A DNA stretch of 64,000 nucleotides from assembly GCF_000789235.1 (NCBI RefSeq), contig NZ_KN525716.1:1943169-2007168 (forward strand), read 5' to 3'. Shown piece by piece: positions 9,709-19,195 of the stretch (the stretch's first letter is position 1; each line of letters begins with the position of its first letter). This DNA comes from Wocania ichthyoenteri Th78. Its GTDB lineage: Bacteria > Bacteroidota > Bacteroidia > Flavobacteriales > Flavobacteriaceae. A program made the translations under genes and the position numbers. The notes under the pieces are model-generated. The model did not search any database and had not been told where the DNA came from. It saw only the letters and a program-made list of their open reading frames with translations.

Positions 9709-11910
9709 TTATTTAGGCACAATAACTTCTTTAAGCCGTTTTCCAAAATCGAATAAGGCTTTAATTTCTTTTAAGCTCGCTAATCGTTCTTTTCCAAAAA
9801 TAAGCAAAGTATTACCTTTAGATTCTACATGATAGTATGGATTGCTTTCGAAAAAATGAGTCACATCATCATTAAAGAATTTACTAATTTCCATTTCATT
9901 ATCACCTTGTAAATAAAAGCGATCAGAGAAGTCGTCGTGGTTTTCAATATCAATATCTTTAAAGCCAGCAAATGCCGATACTTTTTCTAAAAAGCCTTCT
10001 CTATCTAAAGTGAATTCTGGAATATTATGGTTTAATTCTATGTGAAGCATGGTTGAACGAATGACTTCTTTGGCGATAAATTCACCTTCAGAAAATTCAA
10101 TATCAAATAAGCAAATAGCATCATCTTTATGTGATAACTTGTTATAAATATGATTGATATGCTTAGTACTAAAAAATCGAAAGTTATTTAAAAACGACAC
10201 CTCTTTCTCTTTTTTAGAGCTATAATTAAAGTTATAATCTTTAGCCAAAATTTCCATATTGGTTTGGCGTCTTGTTAAATTATTTTTAATAATTTTTGGT
10301 ACAGGAAGCATACGTCTTAATGCAAACGGGTGTTTTGAATCTGTGTCGTGCATGTCTAAACCAATAACATCAAAATGACCGCCACGTTTATTAAATAATT
10401 CTTGATAGCTATGCATGTTTTCCATAACAGTATGGTCTACAAATTCGCACATTGAAAAGTCCACAATAACATCTTCGTTTTCAGGTACAGCATCTAGTTG
10501 TTTTTTAAGTCTGTAGTAATTTAAAAAACTACAAAAATGTTTAACACTTACGTAAAAATTGTTTTCATCATTAGCTTCTTTAAACATTAAAACATTGGGT
10601 TTTAAAACGTTTCTAAAAAACAATCCAACACTTTTATTGATAATAAAATGAATAATTAAAGTGGTTATTACTCCAGCAATAATACCAGTAATTAATCCTA
10701 TTTTTAGCGTCACAATTAAGGTGACAAAGAAGATAATAAGTTGCTCTTTACCTATTGAAAATATTTTGGTAATCACACTAGGAGACGCCAATTTATAACC
10801 TGTATATACTAATATTGCCATTAATGCAGGCAACGGAATCCGGGTAAGTTGCGTACTAAACAAAACAATAAATAGTACTAAAAAAACAGCATGAAAAAAA
10901 TTTGAAGACCTATTACTAGCCCCATTATTTACATTTACAGAACTACGTGCAATAACCGTTACTACATTTAATCCGCCTAAAAACCCGCTACCAACAGTTG
11001 CTAAACCCAATGCTTTAAGGTCTTTATTAACATTAGAACGCCTTTTTTCTGGGTCTAACTTATCAACGGCTTTAATACTTAAAAGTGATTCTATACCAGA
11101 AATAAGTGTTAATGCTAAAACGCTTCCCAAAAAGGAAAACGACCAAATATTACTAAAATTAGGAGTTGGTATATCGGCAATTATATTTTGAATGGATGGA
11201 ATACCAGAAATCATATATTCCTTTGCTATAGGGTTTGGTTCGTGTAAACCCAACTCAAAATAATAACTAAACCCAATGGATAAAATAACAATCCACATAG
11301 GCGCAGGAATAAGCTGTAAATATTTATTTCTAATTTTTGAATAAAATAGCATAATAGCTAAACTTAAAACACCAGCCAATGCAGCAAAAATTAAGCCTTT
11401 GTTTTCGTAATGAATAGCATCGTTAATTGAAAAAGGAATCTCAAAAAGATAATCAACCGTATCCTCTCTTTTTATTTTATGCGCAAGCATAATATGAAAC
11501 TGCTTTCCTAAAATAATAAGCCCAATTGCGGCAAGCATACCTTGAATGGCAGACGATGGAAAAAAATCGGCAAGTGTCCCCATTCTAAAAAAGCCAAGGC
11601 TCATTAAAAGTACGCCAGAAAAAATAATAGCAACGTAAGCATTTTCTAAACCTAAAGTAGAAATCGCTACTAAAAGCACACCAACTAAACCATTTCCTGG
11701 CCCAGCAATAGTAACATGGCTTCCGCCTAAAATAGATACCATAATACCACCAACTATGGCGGCTATAATACCTGCAATTGGAGGTGCATCGCTAGCCATA
11801 GCAAGCCCCAAACCTAACGGTAATGCTATAAGGCTTACCACGAAACCAGAAAATATATTTTTAGGTAAGGCTTTAAAAAAATCTTTTATGTTGTTTTTTT
11901 TCGGACTCAT
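9709..11910 (-). CDS. SulP-family anion transporter with STAS domain and long C-terminal extension
   Basis: The 733-residue protein opens with a SulP membrane core: FSGFVVSLIALPLGLGLAMAS, then multiple membrane segments through about residue 410. A STAS domain follows near 430-530 (DVIVDFSMCEFVDHTVMENM). After it come about 190 residues with no recognised domain, acidic and apparently soluble (for example FDIEFSEGEFIAKEVIRS). SulP proteins move sulfate, bicarbonate or other anions; bicarbonate or sulfate is a guess here. The ATG overlaps the stop of the upstream universal stress gene by four bases, so the two are translationally coupled. Confidence 0.9.
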   Translation of the reverse strand: MSPKKNNIKDFFKALPKNIFSGFVVSLIALPLGLGLAMASDAPPIAGIIAAIVGGIMVSILGGSHVTIAGPGNGLVGVLLVAISTLGLENAYVAIIFSGVLLMSLGFFRMGTLADFFPSSAIQGMLAAIGLIILGKQFHIMLAHKIKREDTVDYLFEIPFSINDAIHYENKGLIFAALAGVLSLAIMLFYSKIRNKYLQLIPAPMWIVILSIGFSYYFELGLHEPNPIAKEYMISGIPSIQNIIADIPTPNFSNIWSFSFLGSVLALTLISGIESLLSIKAVDKLDPEKRRSNVNKDLKALGLATVGSGFLGGLNVVTVIARSSVNVNNGASNRSSNFFHAVFLVLFIVLFSTQLTRIPLPALMAILVYTGYKLASPSVITKIFSIGKEQLIIFFVTLIVTLKIGLITGIIAGVITTLIIHFIINKSVGLFFRNVLKPNVLMFKEANDENNFYVSVKHFCSFLNYYRLKKQLDAVPENEDVIVDFSMCEFVDHTVMENMHSYQELFNKRGGHFDVIGLDMHDTDSKHPFALRRMLPVPKIIKNNLTRRQTNMEILAKDYNFNYSSKKEKEVSFLNNFRFFSTKHINHIYNKLSHKDDAICLFDIEFSEGEFIAKEVIRSTMLHIELNHNIPEFTLDREGFLEKVSAFAGFKDIDIENHDDFSDRFYLQGDNEMEISKFFNDDVTHFFESNPYYHVESKGNTLLIFGKERLASLKEIKALFDFGKRLKEVIVPK

Positions 11911-12755
11911 TGCAGGATTAAAACATCGGTTGGTAATTCGGTTAAAATATGTTCGATATCATGTGGAAATAACCTGTCCCAAAACGTCATTTTTGATGGT
12001 GCATTCATTACTAATAAATCGGCACGAGATATTTGCGCATAATGCCCAATAGAATAGCCTTTTTTACCAAAAATGGGCTGTAATTTTATGATCTTATTTT
12101 TAGTATAGGTTTCAGGAATATGACTAATAATTTCTTTAATTCTAGAGTTTTCTCTTAGTTTAATACGTTCTTTAATGATGTTAGCACGCCTTAAAGATTT
12201 ATCATCATCTACTTTTAAAGAAATTTGATCTTGTTTAATTTCTTCAACAATTGTTATTTTTTCAGAACTTAACTTTTTTGCTACATAAAAAGCCACTTTT
12301 ATAGTTTGCTCTGTTTTTGGATCTTTTAAACCATTAACCACAATATGTTCACAAGGCACTCGCTCTACCGAAGGTTTAATCAATAATAAAACAGAGCATT
12401 TTGCTTCGCGTGTAATTTTTCTAGCAATTGAGCCTACATAGTATTTTAAAAACCGCTCACGCTGTAGGGCACCAAGAATTAAAAGGTCTATTTTTTTTTC
12501 TTCCGTAGTCGATAAAATCACATCAACAGGGTTGCCTGTTTTAAAAACTACCTCGTAATCTAAATTATCTCTTTCAAAACTTTTAAGAACAACTTTAAGC
12601 ATTGCTATTTTATCCTCTGAATTTTCGCCAACATGAATTAAAAATAATTTCGAGCCAAAAAACACAGATAATCTAGCAGCCTCAAAGAGGTTTGCTTTTA
12701 AATTAGGTGAGTAAGCTACACCAATACCAATACTTTTAAATGGTTTTAAAGACAC
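11907..12755 (-). CDS. Universal stress protein (tandem Usp-like)
   Basis: The 282-residue protein has two Usp-like halves. The first is the clearer one: IGIGVAYSPNLKANLFEAARLS, DLLILGALQRERFLKYYVGS and IARKITREAKCSVLLLI, which resemble the ATP-binding G-x2-G region of UspA. The second half is more diverged but ends in a similar strand (PTDVLIL). The start is GTG, since no in-frame ATG fits better. The stop overlaps the SulP ATG (TCAT on the plus strand), implying that it works with, or regulates, the transporter. Confidence 0.82.
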   Translation of the reverse strand: MSLKPFKSIGIGVAYSPNLKANLFEAARLSVFFGSKLFLIHVGENSEDKIAMLKVVLKSFERDNLDYEVVFKTGNPVDVILSTTEEKKIDLLILGALQRERFLKYYVGSIARKITREAKCSVLLLIKPSVERVPCEHIVVNGLKDPKTEQTIKVAFYVAKKLSSEKITIVEEIKQDQISLKVDDDKSLRRANIIKERIKLRENSRIKEIISHIPETYTKNKIIKLQPIFGKKGYSIGHYAQISRADLLVMNAPSKMTFWDRLFPHDIEHILTELPTDVLILQ

Positions 12756-12850
12756 GTTAAATATTATTTTTTAGTCAAAGCTGAAAGATAACATTTTTTA
12801 AAAACTTTAAATCATCGGTTTTACTTAAATTAGTGCTTTAAAAAAAAATT

Positions 12851-14686
12851 ATGTTAGAATTAGCAGGTATTATTATCTTAGGAATATTAGCACAATGGGT
12901 GGCGTGGAAACTTAAAATCCCTGCCATTTTACCTTTAATTTTAATAGGATTGTTGGTTGGTCCAATAGCTGCTGAATATTTAAGTGAAGATGGCAGTAAA
13001 TGGATTGAACCTATTTGGAATGGCGAAAAGGGGCTTTTCCCGGGTGAAGGATTGTATTATTTTGTATCACTTGCTATAAGTATTATTCTTTTTGAAGGCG
13101 GTTTAACCTTAAAGCGTTCAGAAATAAAAAATGTAGGTCCAGTAATTACTAAACTAATTACTTTAGGTTCTGCTATTACATTTTTTGGAGCAGGCCTATT
13201 AGCTCATTTTATTTTTAATTTAAGTTGGGAGCTTTCCTTTTTATTTTCTGGACTTATTATTGTTACAGGACCAACTGTAATCACACCAATTTTGAGAAAT
13301 ATTCCGTTAAAAAAAGATATTTCGGCGGTATTAAAATGGGAAGGTATTTTAATTGACCCTATAGGAGCTTTAGTAGCGGTTTTGGTATTTGAATTTATTA
13401 GCGTTGGTGGTGACAGTGGTTTTACTAAAACGGCCTTAATGGAGTTTGGTAAAATTATTCTTTTTGGTACAACCTTTGGCTTTACTTTTGCACACGCCCT
13501 AGCTTTTGCGGTTAATAAAAAGCTAATTCCTCATTATTTATTGAATGTTGTATCGCTCTCAACAGTACTATTGGTTTTTGTTGAATCTGAAATTTTTGCT
13601 CACGAATCAGGACTTTTAGCTGTTGTAGTTATGGGCATGGTTTTAGGGAATAGTAAATTAGAAAACTTAAAAGAGCTCCTTTATTTTAAAGAATCTTTAA
13701 GTGTTTTATTAATTTCTATTTTATTCATTCTGTTGGCAGCAAACATTAATATTGAAGATTTAATGCTGCTTTACACATGGAAAACAGTTATTCTTTTTGC
13801 TATTATAGTATTTGTAATAAGACCACTAGCAGTATTTTTAAGCACACTTGGGTCTAATTTAAAAATTAACGAAAAACTATTTATTAGTTGGGTTGGACCA
13901 CGAGGAATTGTTGCAGCTGGAATTGCATCATTATTTGGTAGTAAATTATTAAAAGAAGGTGTTGAAGGTGCTGAATATATTACGCCTTTGGTGTTTATGA
14001 TTGTTCTAGGAACCGTTTTATTAAATGCAACCACTGCGCGTTTATTTGCTAAAGTGGTAGGTGTGTTTTTAACAAAATCTGAAGGTATTTTAATAATTGG
14101 AGCATCAAAAGTTTCTCGATTATTGGGTCATTATCTTGAAACAAATGGGAGGCATGTAGTGCTTATTGATAGTAATGAAAAAAATATAGAAAAAGCGAAA
14201 GAATTAGGATTAGAGGCGATGACTACCAATATCTATTCGGACACTTTAATGGATAATATAGAATTAAGCGATGTGGGTTATTTAATGGCTTTAACAGGAA
14301 ATTCTGATATTAATAAATATGCTATAAATAAATTCACTAAGCAATTTGGTGAAAATGGCTCTTTTAGGTTGGTGACTACAAGTGAAATATTGGATGAAAA
14401 TAATACTCCTAAAGAGGGTTTGTTTTCTCACACTGATGACTTTAATGCTTTAACTGAATTAACAAGAAAACACCCGTCCATACAAGAGATTGATTTAGAG
14501 GATAAAGCGCATTATGAAAGTCTTATTAAAATAACTAATGCTGATAAAGATATTATTCCACTATTTATAAAAGATAATGAAGGTGAATTGCATATTATTT
14601 CATCTTACAATTTAGAGGTTGATACGATTGAAGAAGGGTTTCAGTTGGTGTATTTAGGAAAACCTTTTGATGTTGAAAAGGTATAA
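12851..14686 (+). CDS. Cation:proton antiporter with RCK (TrkA-N) domain
   Basis: The 611-residue protein has a CPA1-type membrane domain of about 400 residues with the family stretches SIILFEGGLTLKR and TGPTVITPILRNIPLK, a membrane aspartate in LIDPIGALVAVLVFEF, and WVGPRGIVAAGIASL. It is followed by a TrkA-N/Rossmann domain (ILIIGASKVSRLLGHYLETNG) and a C-terminal segment. It likely exchanges Na+ or K+ for H+ under nucleotide or pH control at the inner membrane. It is divergent from the Usp-SulP pair with a 95-base gap and is followed by a terminator shared with the convergent GH31 gene. Confidence 0.9.
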   Translation: MLELAGIIILGILAQWVAWKLKIPAILPLILIGLLVGPIAAEYLSEDGSKWIEPIWNGEKGLFPGEGLYYFVSLAISIILFEGGLTLKRSEIKNVGPVITKLITLGSAITFFGAGLLAHFIFNLSWELSFLFSGLIIVTGPTVITPILRNIPLKKDISAVLKWEGILIDPIGALVAVLVFEFISVGGDSGFTKTALMEFGKIILFGTTFGFTFAHALAFAVNKKLIPHYLLNVVSLSTVLLVFVESEIFAHESGLLAVVVMGMVLGNSKLENLKELLYFKESLSVLLISILFILLAANINIEDLMLLYTWKTVILFAIIVFVIRPLAVFLSTLGSNLKINEKLFISWVGPRGIVAAGIASLFGSKLLKEGVEGAEYITPLVFMIVLGTVLLNATTARLFAKVVGVFLTKSEGILIIGASKVSRLLGHYLETNGRHVVLIDSNEKNIEKAKELGLEAMTTNIYSDTLMDNIELSDVGYLMALTGNSDINKYAINKFTKQFGENGSFRLVTTSEILDENNTPKEGLFSHTDDFNALTELTRKHPSIQEIDLEDKAHYESLIKITNADKDIIPLFIKDNEGELHIISSYNLEVDTIEEGFQLVYLGKPFDVEKV

Positions 14687-14723
14687 AAAAAGCCCTTTCA
14701 AGATAATTTGAAAAGAGCTTTTT
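14687..14723. terminator. Bidirectional intrinsic terminator
   Basis: AAAAAGCCCTTTCAA pairs with TTGAAAAGAGCTTTTT with one mismatch and one bulge around a 6-base loop. A-tract and T-tract flank both sides. It sits right after the antiporter stop and 22 bases from the convergent GH31 stop. Confidence 0.8.
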
Positions 14724-14744
14724 AATTAAAATTTCAAGAATTTA

Positions 14745-17144
14745 TTAACCTTTAATTTGAAGGTTTGTAAATTCTTTAGAGATAACAAGCGAGTTATCAC
14801 CATTAAATTTAACATCCTTTAAATCAATATATTCATTATCAACTTTTATAGATTTTACCTTAAACGGTAATCCTATTAAATTAATTTTAAAAGAATTATA
14901 AGATGTTACAAATTGCCCAGTTTTATGAATTCTGATAATTAATTTGTTATCATTTCCAGACAGATTAAATTTTCTCAAGCTGTAACGCCCTTTAGTGTAA
15001 TCGTATCCATCATTAGCGTCTTCAAACAATTCTGAATCTTCTTTACCATGTTTATAATAAACATCAAGGGTTAATTCTTCAATTACTTTTTCTCCAACAT
15101 ATTGTTGTATTGGGTATTTAGGTATAATAGCACCTGCTTTTACAAAAATTGGCATGCTATCTATATCGGCATCTACCCAAGTTTCTTTTCCGCCAGAAAT
15201 CATATTGTTTGTCCAGAAATTATACCATTCGCCTCTAGGAATATACATGCGCCTTCCTTTCGCGTTTGGTTCATTAATTGGGCAAATTAAAAGTTGGTTA
15301 CCACAAATAAATTCATCAGTTCTGTAATGCGTTTGAGCATCGTCTTGATCAAACAACACCAACGATTTTAGCATTGGCATATTATTTTGCGAATATTGAT
15401 AGAATGAAGTATATAAATATGGTAATAACTGGTATCTAATTTCAATAAACTTACGGACTATATTTGTTATTTCATCATCAAAAGCCCAAGGTTCTTGGTC
15501 GCCATGATCGCCAGAAGAGTGCGTTCTACAAAACGGATGAAAAGCACCTAGTTGAATCCAGCGTGCATATAATTCGCCATTAGGTTGTTCTGCAAACCCA
15601 CCAATATCTGATCCTGCAAAAGAGAATCCAGACAATGCTAAACGCTGCGCTTGAATGTTGGCTATTTTTAAGTGCTCCCAAGAAGCCACATTGTCTCCCA
15701 TCCAAGTTGAGGTATAACGTTGCGTACCAGAATATGCAGATCGTGTAATTACAAATGGACGTTTAGGGTAATTAAACTTTTTTAAACCATGATAAGTAGC
15801 GCGTGCCATTTGCATTCCATAAATATTATGTGCTTTACGGTGACTACATGGGTTTCCGTCGTAATCGTGCCTCACATCATTTGGAAATGTTTTTCCGGGA
15901 ACGTCCATTACTGCAGGTTCGTTCATGTCGTTCCAAACGCCTTTAACACCAATATCTTCAATAAGTTCTTTAAATAATCCTGCCCACCATTTTCGTACTT
16001 CAGGTCTTGTGAAGTCTGGAAAATAACATTCCCCAGGCCAAACCTTACCTTTCATGTAAGGTCCATCGGCACGTTTACAGAAATAATCTTTATCTAAAGC
16101 TTCTTTAAAAACACTATATTCATTATCAATTTTAATTCCTGGGTCGATAATAACTACTGTTTTAAACCCATCGTCGGCAAGTTCTTTAACCATGCGTTTT
16201 GGGTCTGGAAAGTAATCTTTACTCCATGTGAAACAGCGAAATCCTTCCATGTAATCTATGTCTAAATAAATAGCATCACAAGGAATTTTTAATGCTCTAA
16301 ATTTTGCGGTTACTTCTTTTACATTTGATTCTGGATAATAACTCCATTTACACTGGTGGTAACCTAAAGCCCATAATGGTGGTAATTCTGGAGTTCCTGT
16401 TAAATCTGTGTAACTACCAACAACATCTTGCATTTTAGGGCCGTAAATGAAGTAATAATTCATTTCGCCACCTTGTGCCCAAAAGCTAGTTACATTTCTT
16501 CTTTCATGACAAAAATCGAAATAGGTTTTAAAGGTGTTATCAAAAAACACACCGTAAGATTTTCCATTATGTAGCCCTGTGTAGAAAGGAATTGCTTTAT
16601 AAATTGGGTCGGTGTTTTTTCCAAAGGCATAAGAATCTGTTGCCCAGTTTTCAAATCGTTTTCCTTTTAAATTTAAATCATTGGGTTTGTCTCCTAAACC
16701 ATAATAACTTTCGCCGTTTTGAGCAACTTTGCTCATTTTAACAATATCGCCACCTAGCTCATAACTTTCTTCCCAATGAAAACCTAATTCATCTTCACAA
16801 ATAACACTATTATTTTTAGCATCATAGATCGATTTTCTTAAATCTGATTTATGTATATGGCAGATTAATTTTGAGGTGGTAATAATATATTTATGGTCGT
16901 CACTAGTAATTTCTAAATGGTTATATCCTCTGCTTGCGTTAACATCGATAGCATAAGAAAAATCATTTTCAAATTTTCCAACGGTTGTATATCTAAACCT
17001 TAACACACTATCTCTTAAAACTGTAAGTTGAAGAATAACGTTATTTGAGGTTGAAAAATGTAGAACGTCTACATCTTTTTTATAGTCTGTTATATTAGCA
17101 GGAAACAAGTTTCCTTTATATTCTAATTCTGTATTTAAAATCAT
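14745..17144 (-). CDS. Glycoside hydrolase family 31 (alpha-glucosidase)
   Basis: The 799-residue enzyme has the GH31 order: an N-terminal beta-sandwich (YYGLGDKPNDLNLKG near 145), TIM barrel, then C-terminal beta domains. The nucleophile aspartate lies in GVWNDMNEPA near 406, and the acid/base in STWMGDNVASW near 483. The subsite motif FCRTHSSGDH follows. No signal peptide is visible, so it acts in the cytoplasm. Its position behind glgB, glgC and glgA suggests it releases glucose from glycogen-derived or imported maltooligosaccharides. A 10-bp-arm inverted repeat lies 85 bases upstream of its start. Confidence 0.92.
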   Translation of the reverse strand: MILNTELEYKGNLFPANITDYKKDVDVLHFSTSNNVILQLTVLRDSVLRFRYTTVGKFENDFSYAIDVNASRGYNHLEITSDDHKYIITTSKLICHIHKSDLRKSIYDAKNNSVICEDELGFHWEESYELGGDIVKMSKVAQNGESYYGLGDKPNDLNLKGKRFENWATDSYAFGKNTDPIYKAIPFYTGLHNGKSYGVFFDNTFKTYFDFCHERRNVTSFWAQGGEMNYYFIYGPKMQDVVGSYTDLTGTPELPPLWALGYHQCKWSYYPESNVKEVTAKFRALKIPCDAIYLDIDYMEGFRCFTWSKDYFPDPKRMVKELADDGFKTVVIIDPGIKIDNEYSVFKEALDKDYFCKRADGPYMKGKVWPGECYFPDFTRPEVRKWWAGLFKELIEDIGVKGVWNDMNEPAVMDVPGKTFPNDVRHDYDGNPCSHRKAHNIYGMQMARATYHGLKKFNYPKRPFVITRSAYSGTQRYTSTWMGDNVASWEHLKIANIQAQRLALSGFSFAGSDIGGFAEQPNGELYARWIQLGAFHPFCRTHSSGDHGDQEPWAFDDEITNIVRKFIEIRYQLLPYLYTSFYQYSQNNMPMLKSLVLFDQDDAQTHYRTDEFICGNQLLICPINEPNAKGRRMYIPRGEWYNFWTNNMISGGKETWVDADIDSMPIFVKAGAIIPKYPIQQYVGEKVIEELTLDVYYKHGKEDSELFEDANDGYDYTKGRYSLRKFNLSGNDNKLIIRIHKTGQFVTSYNSFKINLIGLPFKVKSIKVDNEYIDLKDVKFNGDNSLVISKEFTNLQIKG

Positions 17145-17229
17145 AAATAATGAGCAATTTATTAATTGACGAAAATACTAAAACAATTAATTTTCGGTTA
17201 ATTTTATTTATTAAAAAAAGACCAATTTA

Positions 17230-17277
17230 ATTACATAAAATACAACTAACGAGGTGTTTAATTATACTTTATGTAAT
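17230..17277. repeat. Inverted repeat between glgB and the GH31 gene
   Basis: ATTACATAAA (17230-17239) and TTTATGTAAT (17268-17277) are exact reverse complements separated by 28 bases. The pair lies just after the glgB stop and upstream of the GH31 start. It might be a regulator site or a weak RNA stem; nothing else supports either reading. Confidence 0.4.
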
Positions 17278-17284
17278 CAAACGG

Positions 17285-19192
17285 TTATTTGAACTTAAAC
17301 ATAGTTATTGCAAGAGGAGATAAGGTAATTTCTGCTGAATAATCTTTTCCGTTCCAAGATTGTTTTTTAACTGTTATTTCTTTTTTATTTAAAATGCCAC
17401 TGCCTCCAAATTCTTTCGAGTCACTATTAAAAATCTCAGCAAGTTTTCCTTTTTTGGTTACACCAATACGATATTTTTCTTTTACAGCAGGTGTTAAATT
17501 ACAGACTACAACAATATCGTTTTCTGAATTTTCTCCTTTTCTAATAAAAGATAATACACAGTTTTCATGGTCATCATAACTAATCCATTCAAACCCTTCG
17601 TTACTAAACCCTTTTTCAAATAAAGCTGGCGTGGTTTTATATAGTTTATTTAGTGTTTTATAGAAATTTTGAAAGTTTTTATGTGAGTCGTACTCTAATA
17701 AATTCCAATCTAAACTCCCTTGAAAATCCCATTCGGATTGCTGACCAAATTCGCCACCCATAAACAGTAATTTTGTTCCAGGATGGGTAAACATATAACC
17801 GTATAATAGGCGAAGATTAGCAAAACGTTGCCATTCATCACCTGGCATTCTTCCTAAAATAGATTTTTTACCGTATACAACTTCGTCATGAGACAGCGGT
17901 AGCATAAAATTCTCTGTAAATGCATAGGCTAAACTAAACGTAATATCATTTTGATGGTATTTTCTATAAATAGGGTCTTTACCAAAATATTCTAAAGTAT
18001 CGTGCATCCAACCCATCATCCATTTCATTCCAAAACCTAAGCCACCTAAAAATACAGGTTTTGAAACCCCTGGAAATGCGGTAGATTCTTCGGCTATAGT
18101 TTGTACATCTGGGAAGGATTTATAGACTTCTTCATTTAATTCTTTTAGAAAAGCAATGGCGTCAAGGTTTTCTCTTCCACCAAATTCATTAGGCTCCCAT
18201 TCGCCATCTTTACGCGAATAGTCTAAAAACAACATAGACGCTACTGCATCTACTCGTAAGCCATCTGCATGATATTGTTCTAACCAAAATACAGCATTGC
18301 TTATTAAAAACGATTTTACTTCGTTTCTGCCATAATTAAAAATTAAGCTTTTCCAATCTTGGTGATAACCTTTTCTTTTATCAGGGTGCTCATATAAGCA
18401 TGAACCATCAAAGAAACCTAATCCGTGAGCATCTTCAGGGAAATGAGACGGTACCCAATCGAGAATAATTCCAATATCGTTTTGATGTAATTTATCAACT
18501 AAATATTTGAATTCTTCTGGATAGCCAAATCGTGATGATGGCGCAAAGTACCCTGTTAATTGATAACCCCAAGAAGGATCGTAAGGATATTCCATAATAG
18601 GCATCAATTCTACATGTGTAAAATTCATGTCTTTTACATAATTCACCAAATCATCAGCAAGCTCGAAATATGATAGAAACCTATCTTCTTCAATTTGTTT
18701 TTTCCAAGAACCTAAATGAACTTCGTAAACCGAATAAGGCGCATCTAAAGCATTATTCTTTTTACGTTTTTTCATCCATTTAGTGTCTTTCCATTTATAG
18801 GAATCGTCCCAAACTACAGAGGCTGTTTTAGGTGGATGCTCGCAACGTCTTGCATAAGGATCTGCTTTTTCAGAAATATAACCGTTTTGGTTTGAATAAA
18901 TTTTGTATTTATATAAGTTGCCTTTACCAACATGTGGTATAAAACCTTCCCAAATTCCAGAGGAATCCCATCGTACATTTAGGTTGTAGTTTTCGCCATT
19001 CCAATAATTAAAGTCTCCAATTACAGAAACTTGTTTTGCGCTTGGTGCCCAAACAGCAAAATAAGTACCTTCTATACCATTAAGTGTTAAGGTGTGCGAC
19101 CCGAATTTTTCGTATAAGCGGTAGTGTTTACCAGCTTTGAAAAGATTTATATCGAAGTCGGTAAAAAGACTATGATGTATTGTGTTAGACAT
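17285..19192 (-). CDS. glgB: 1,4-alpha-glucan branching enzyme GlgB
   Basis: The 635-residue GH13 enzyme makes alpha-1,6 branches in glycogen. A CBM48 domain comes first (GIEGTYFAVWAPSAKQVSVI near 39-58). The catalytic barrel shows ILDWVPSHFPED near 243, the nucleophile Asp in ADGLRVDAVASML near 312, the acid Glu in TIAEESTAFPG near 366, and the third carboxylate in LPLSHDEVVYGK near 432. The C-terminal beta domain is complete. It starts 3 bases after the glgC stop. Its length is typical for Bacteroidota GlgB, which lacks the longer N1 domain. Confidence 0.96.
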   Translation of the reverse strand: MSNTIHHSLFTDFDINLFKAGKHYRLYEKFGSHTLTLNGIEGTYFAVWAPSAKQVSVIGDFNYWNGENYNLNVRWDSSGIWEGFIPHVGKGNLYKYKIYSNQNGYISEKADPYARRCEHPPKTASVVWDDSYKWKDTKWMKKRKKNNALDAPYSVYEVHLGSWKKQIEEDRFLSYFELADDLVNYVKDMNFTHVELMPIMEYPYDPSWGYQLTGYFAPSSRFGYPEEFKYLVDKLHQNDIGIILDWVPSHFPEDAHGLGFFDGSCLYEHPDKRKGYHQDWKSLIFNYGRNEVKSFLISNAVFWLEQYHADGLRVDAVASMLFLDYSRKDGEWEPNEFGGRENLDAIAFLKELNEEVYKSFPDVQTIAEESTAFPGVSKPVFLGGLGFGMKWMMGWMHDTLEYFGKDPIYRKYHQNDITFSLAYAFTENFMLPLSHDEVVYGKKSILGRMPGDEWQRFANLRLLYGYMFTHPGTKLLFMGGEFGQQSEWDFQGSLDWNLLEYDSHKNFQNFYKTLNKLYKTTPALFEKGFSNEGFEWISYDDHENCVLSFIRKGENSENDIVVVCNLTPAVKEKYRIGVTKKGKLAEIFNSDSKEFGGSGILNKKEITVKKQSWNGKDYSAEITLSPLAITMFKFK

Positions 19193-19195
19193 ATA

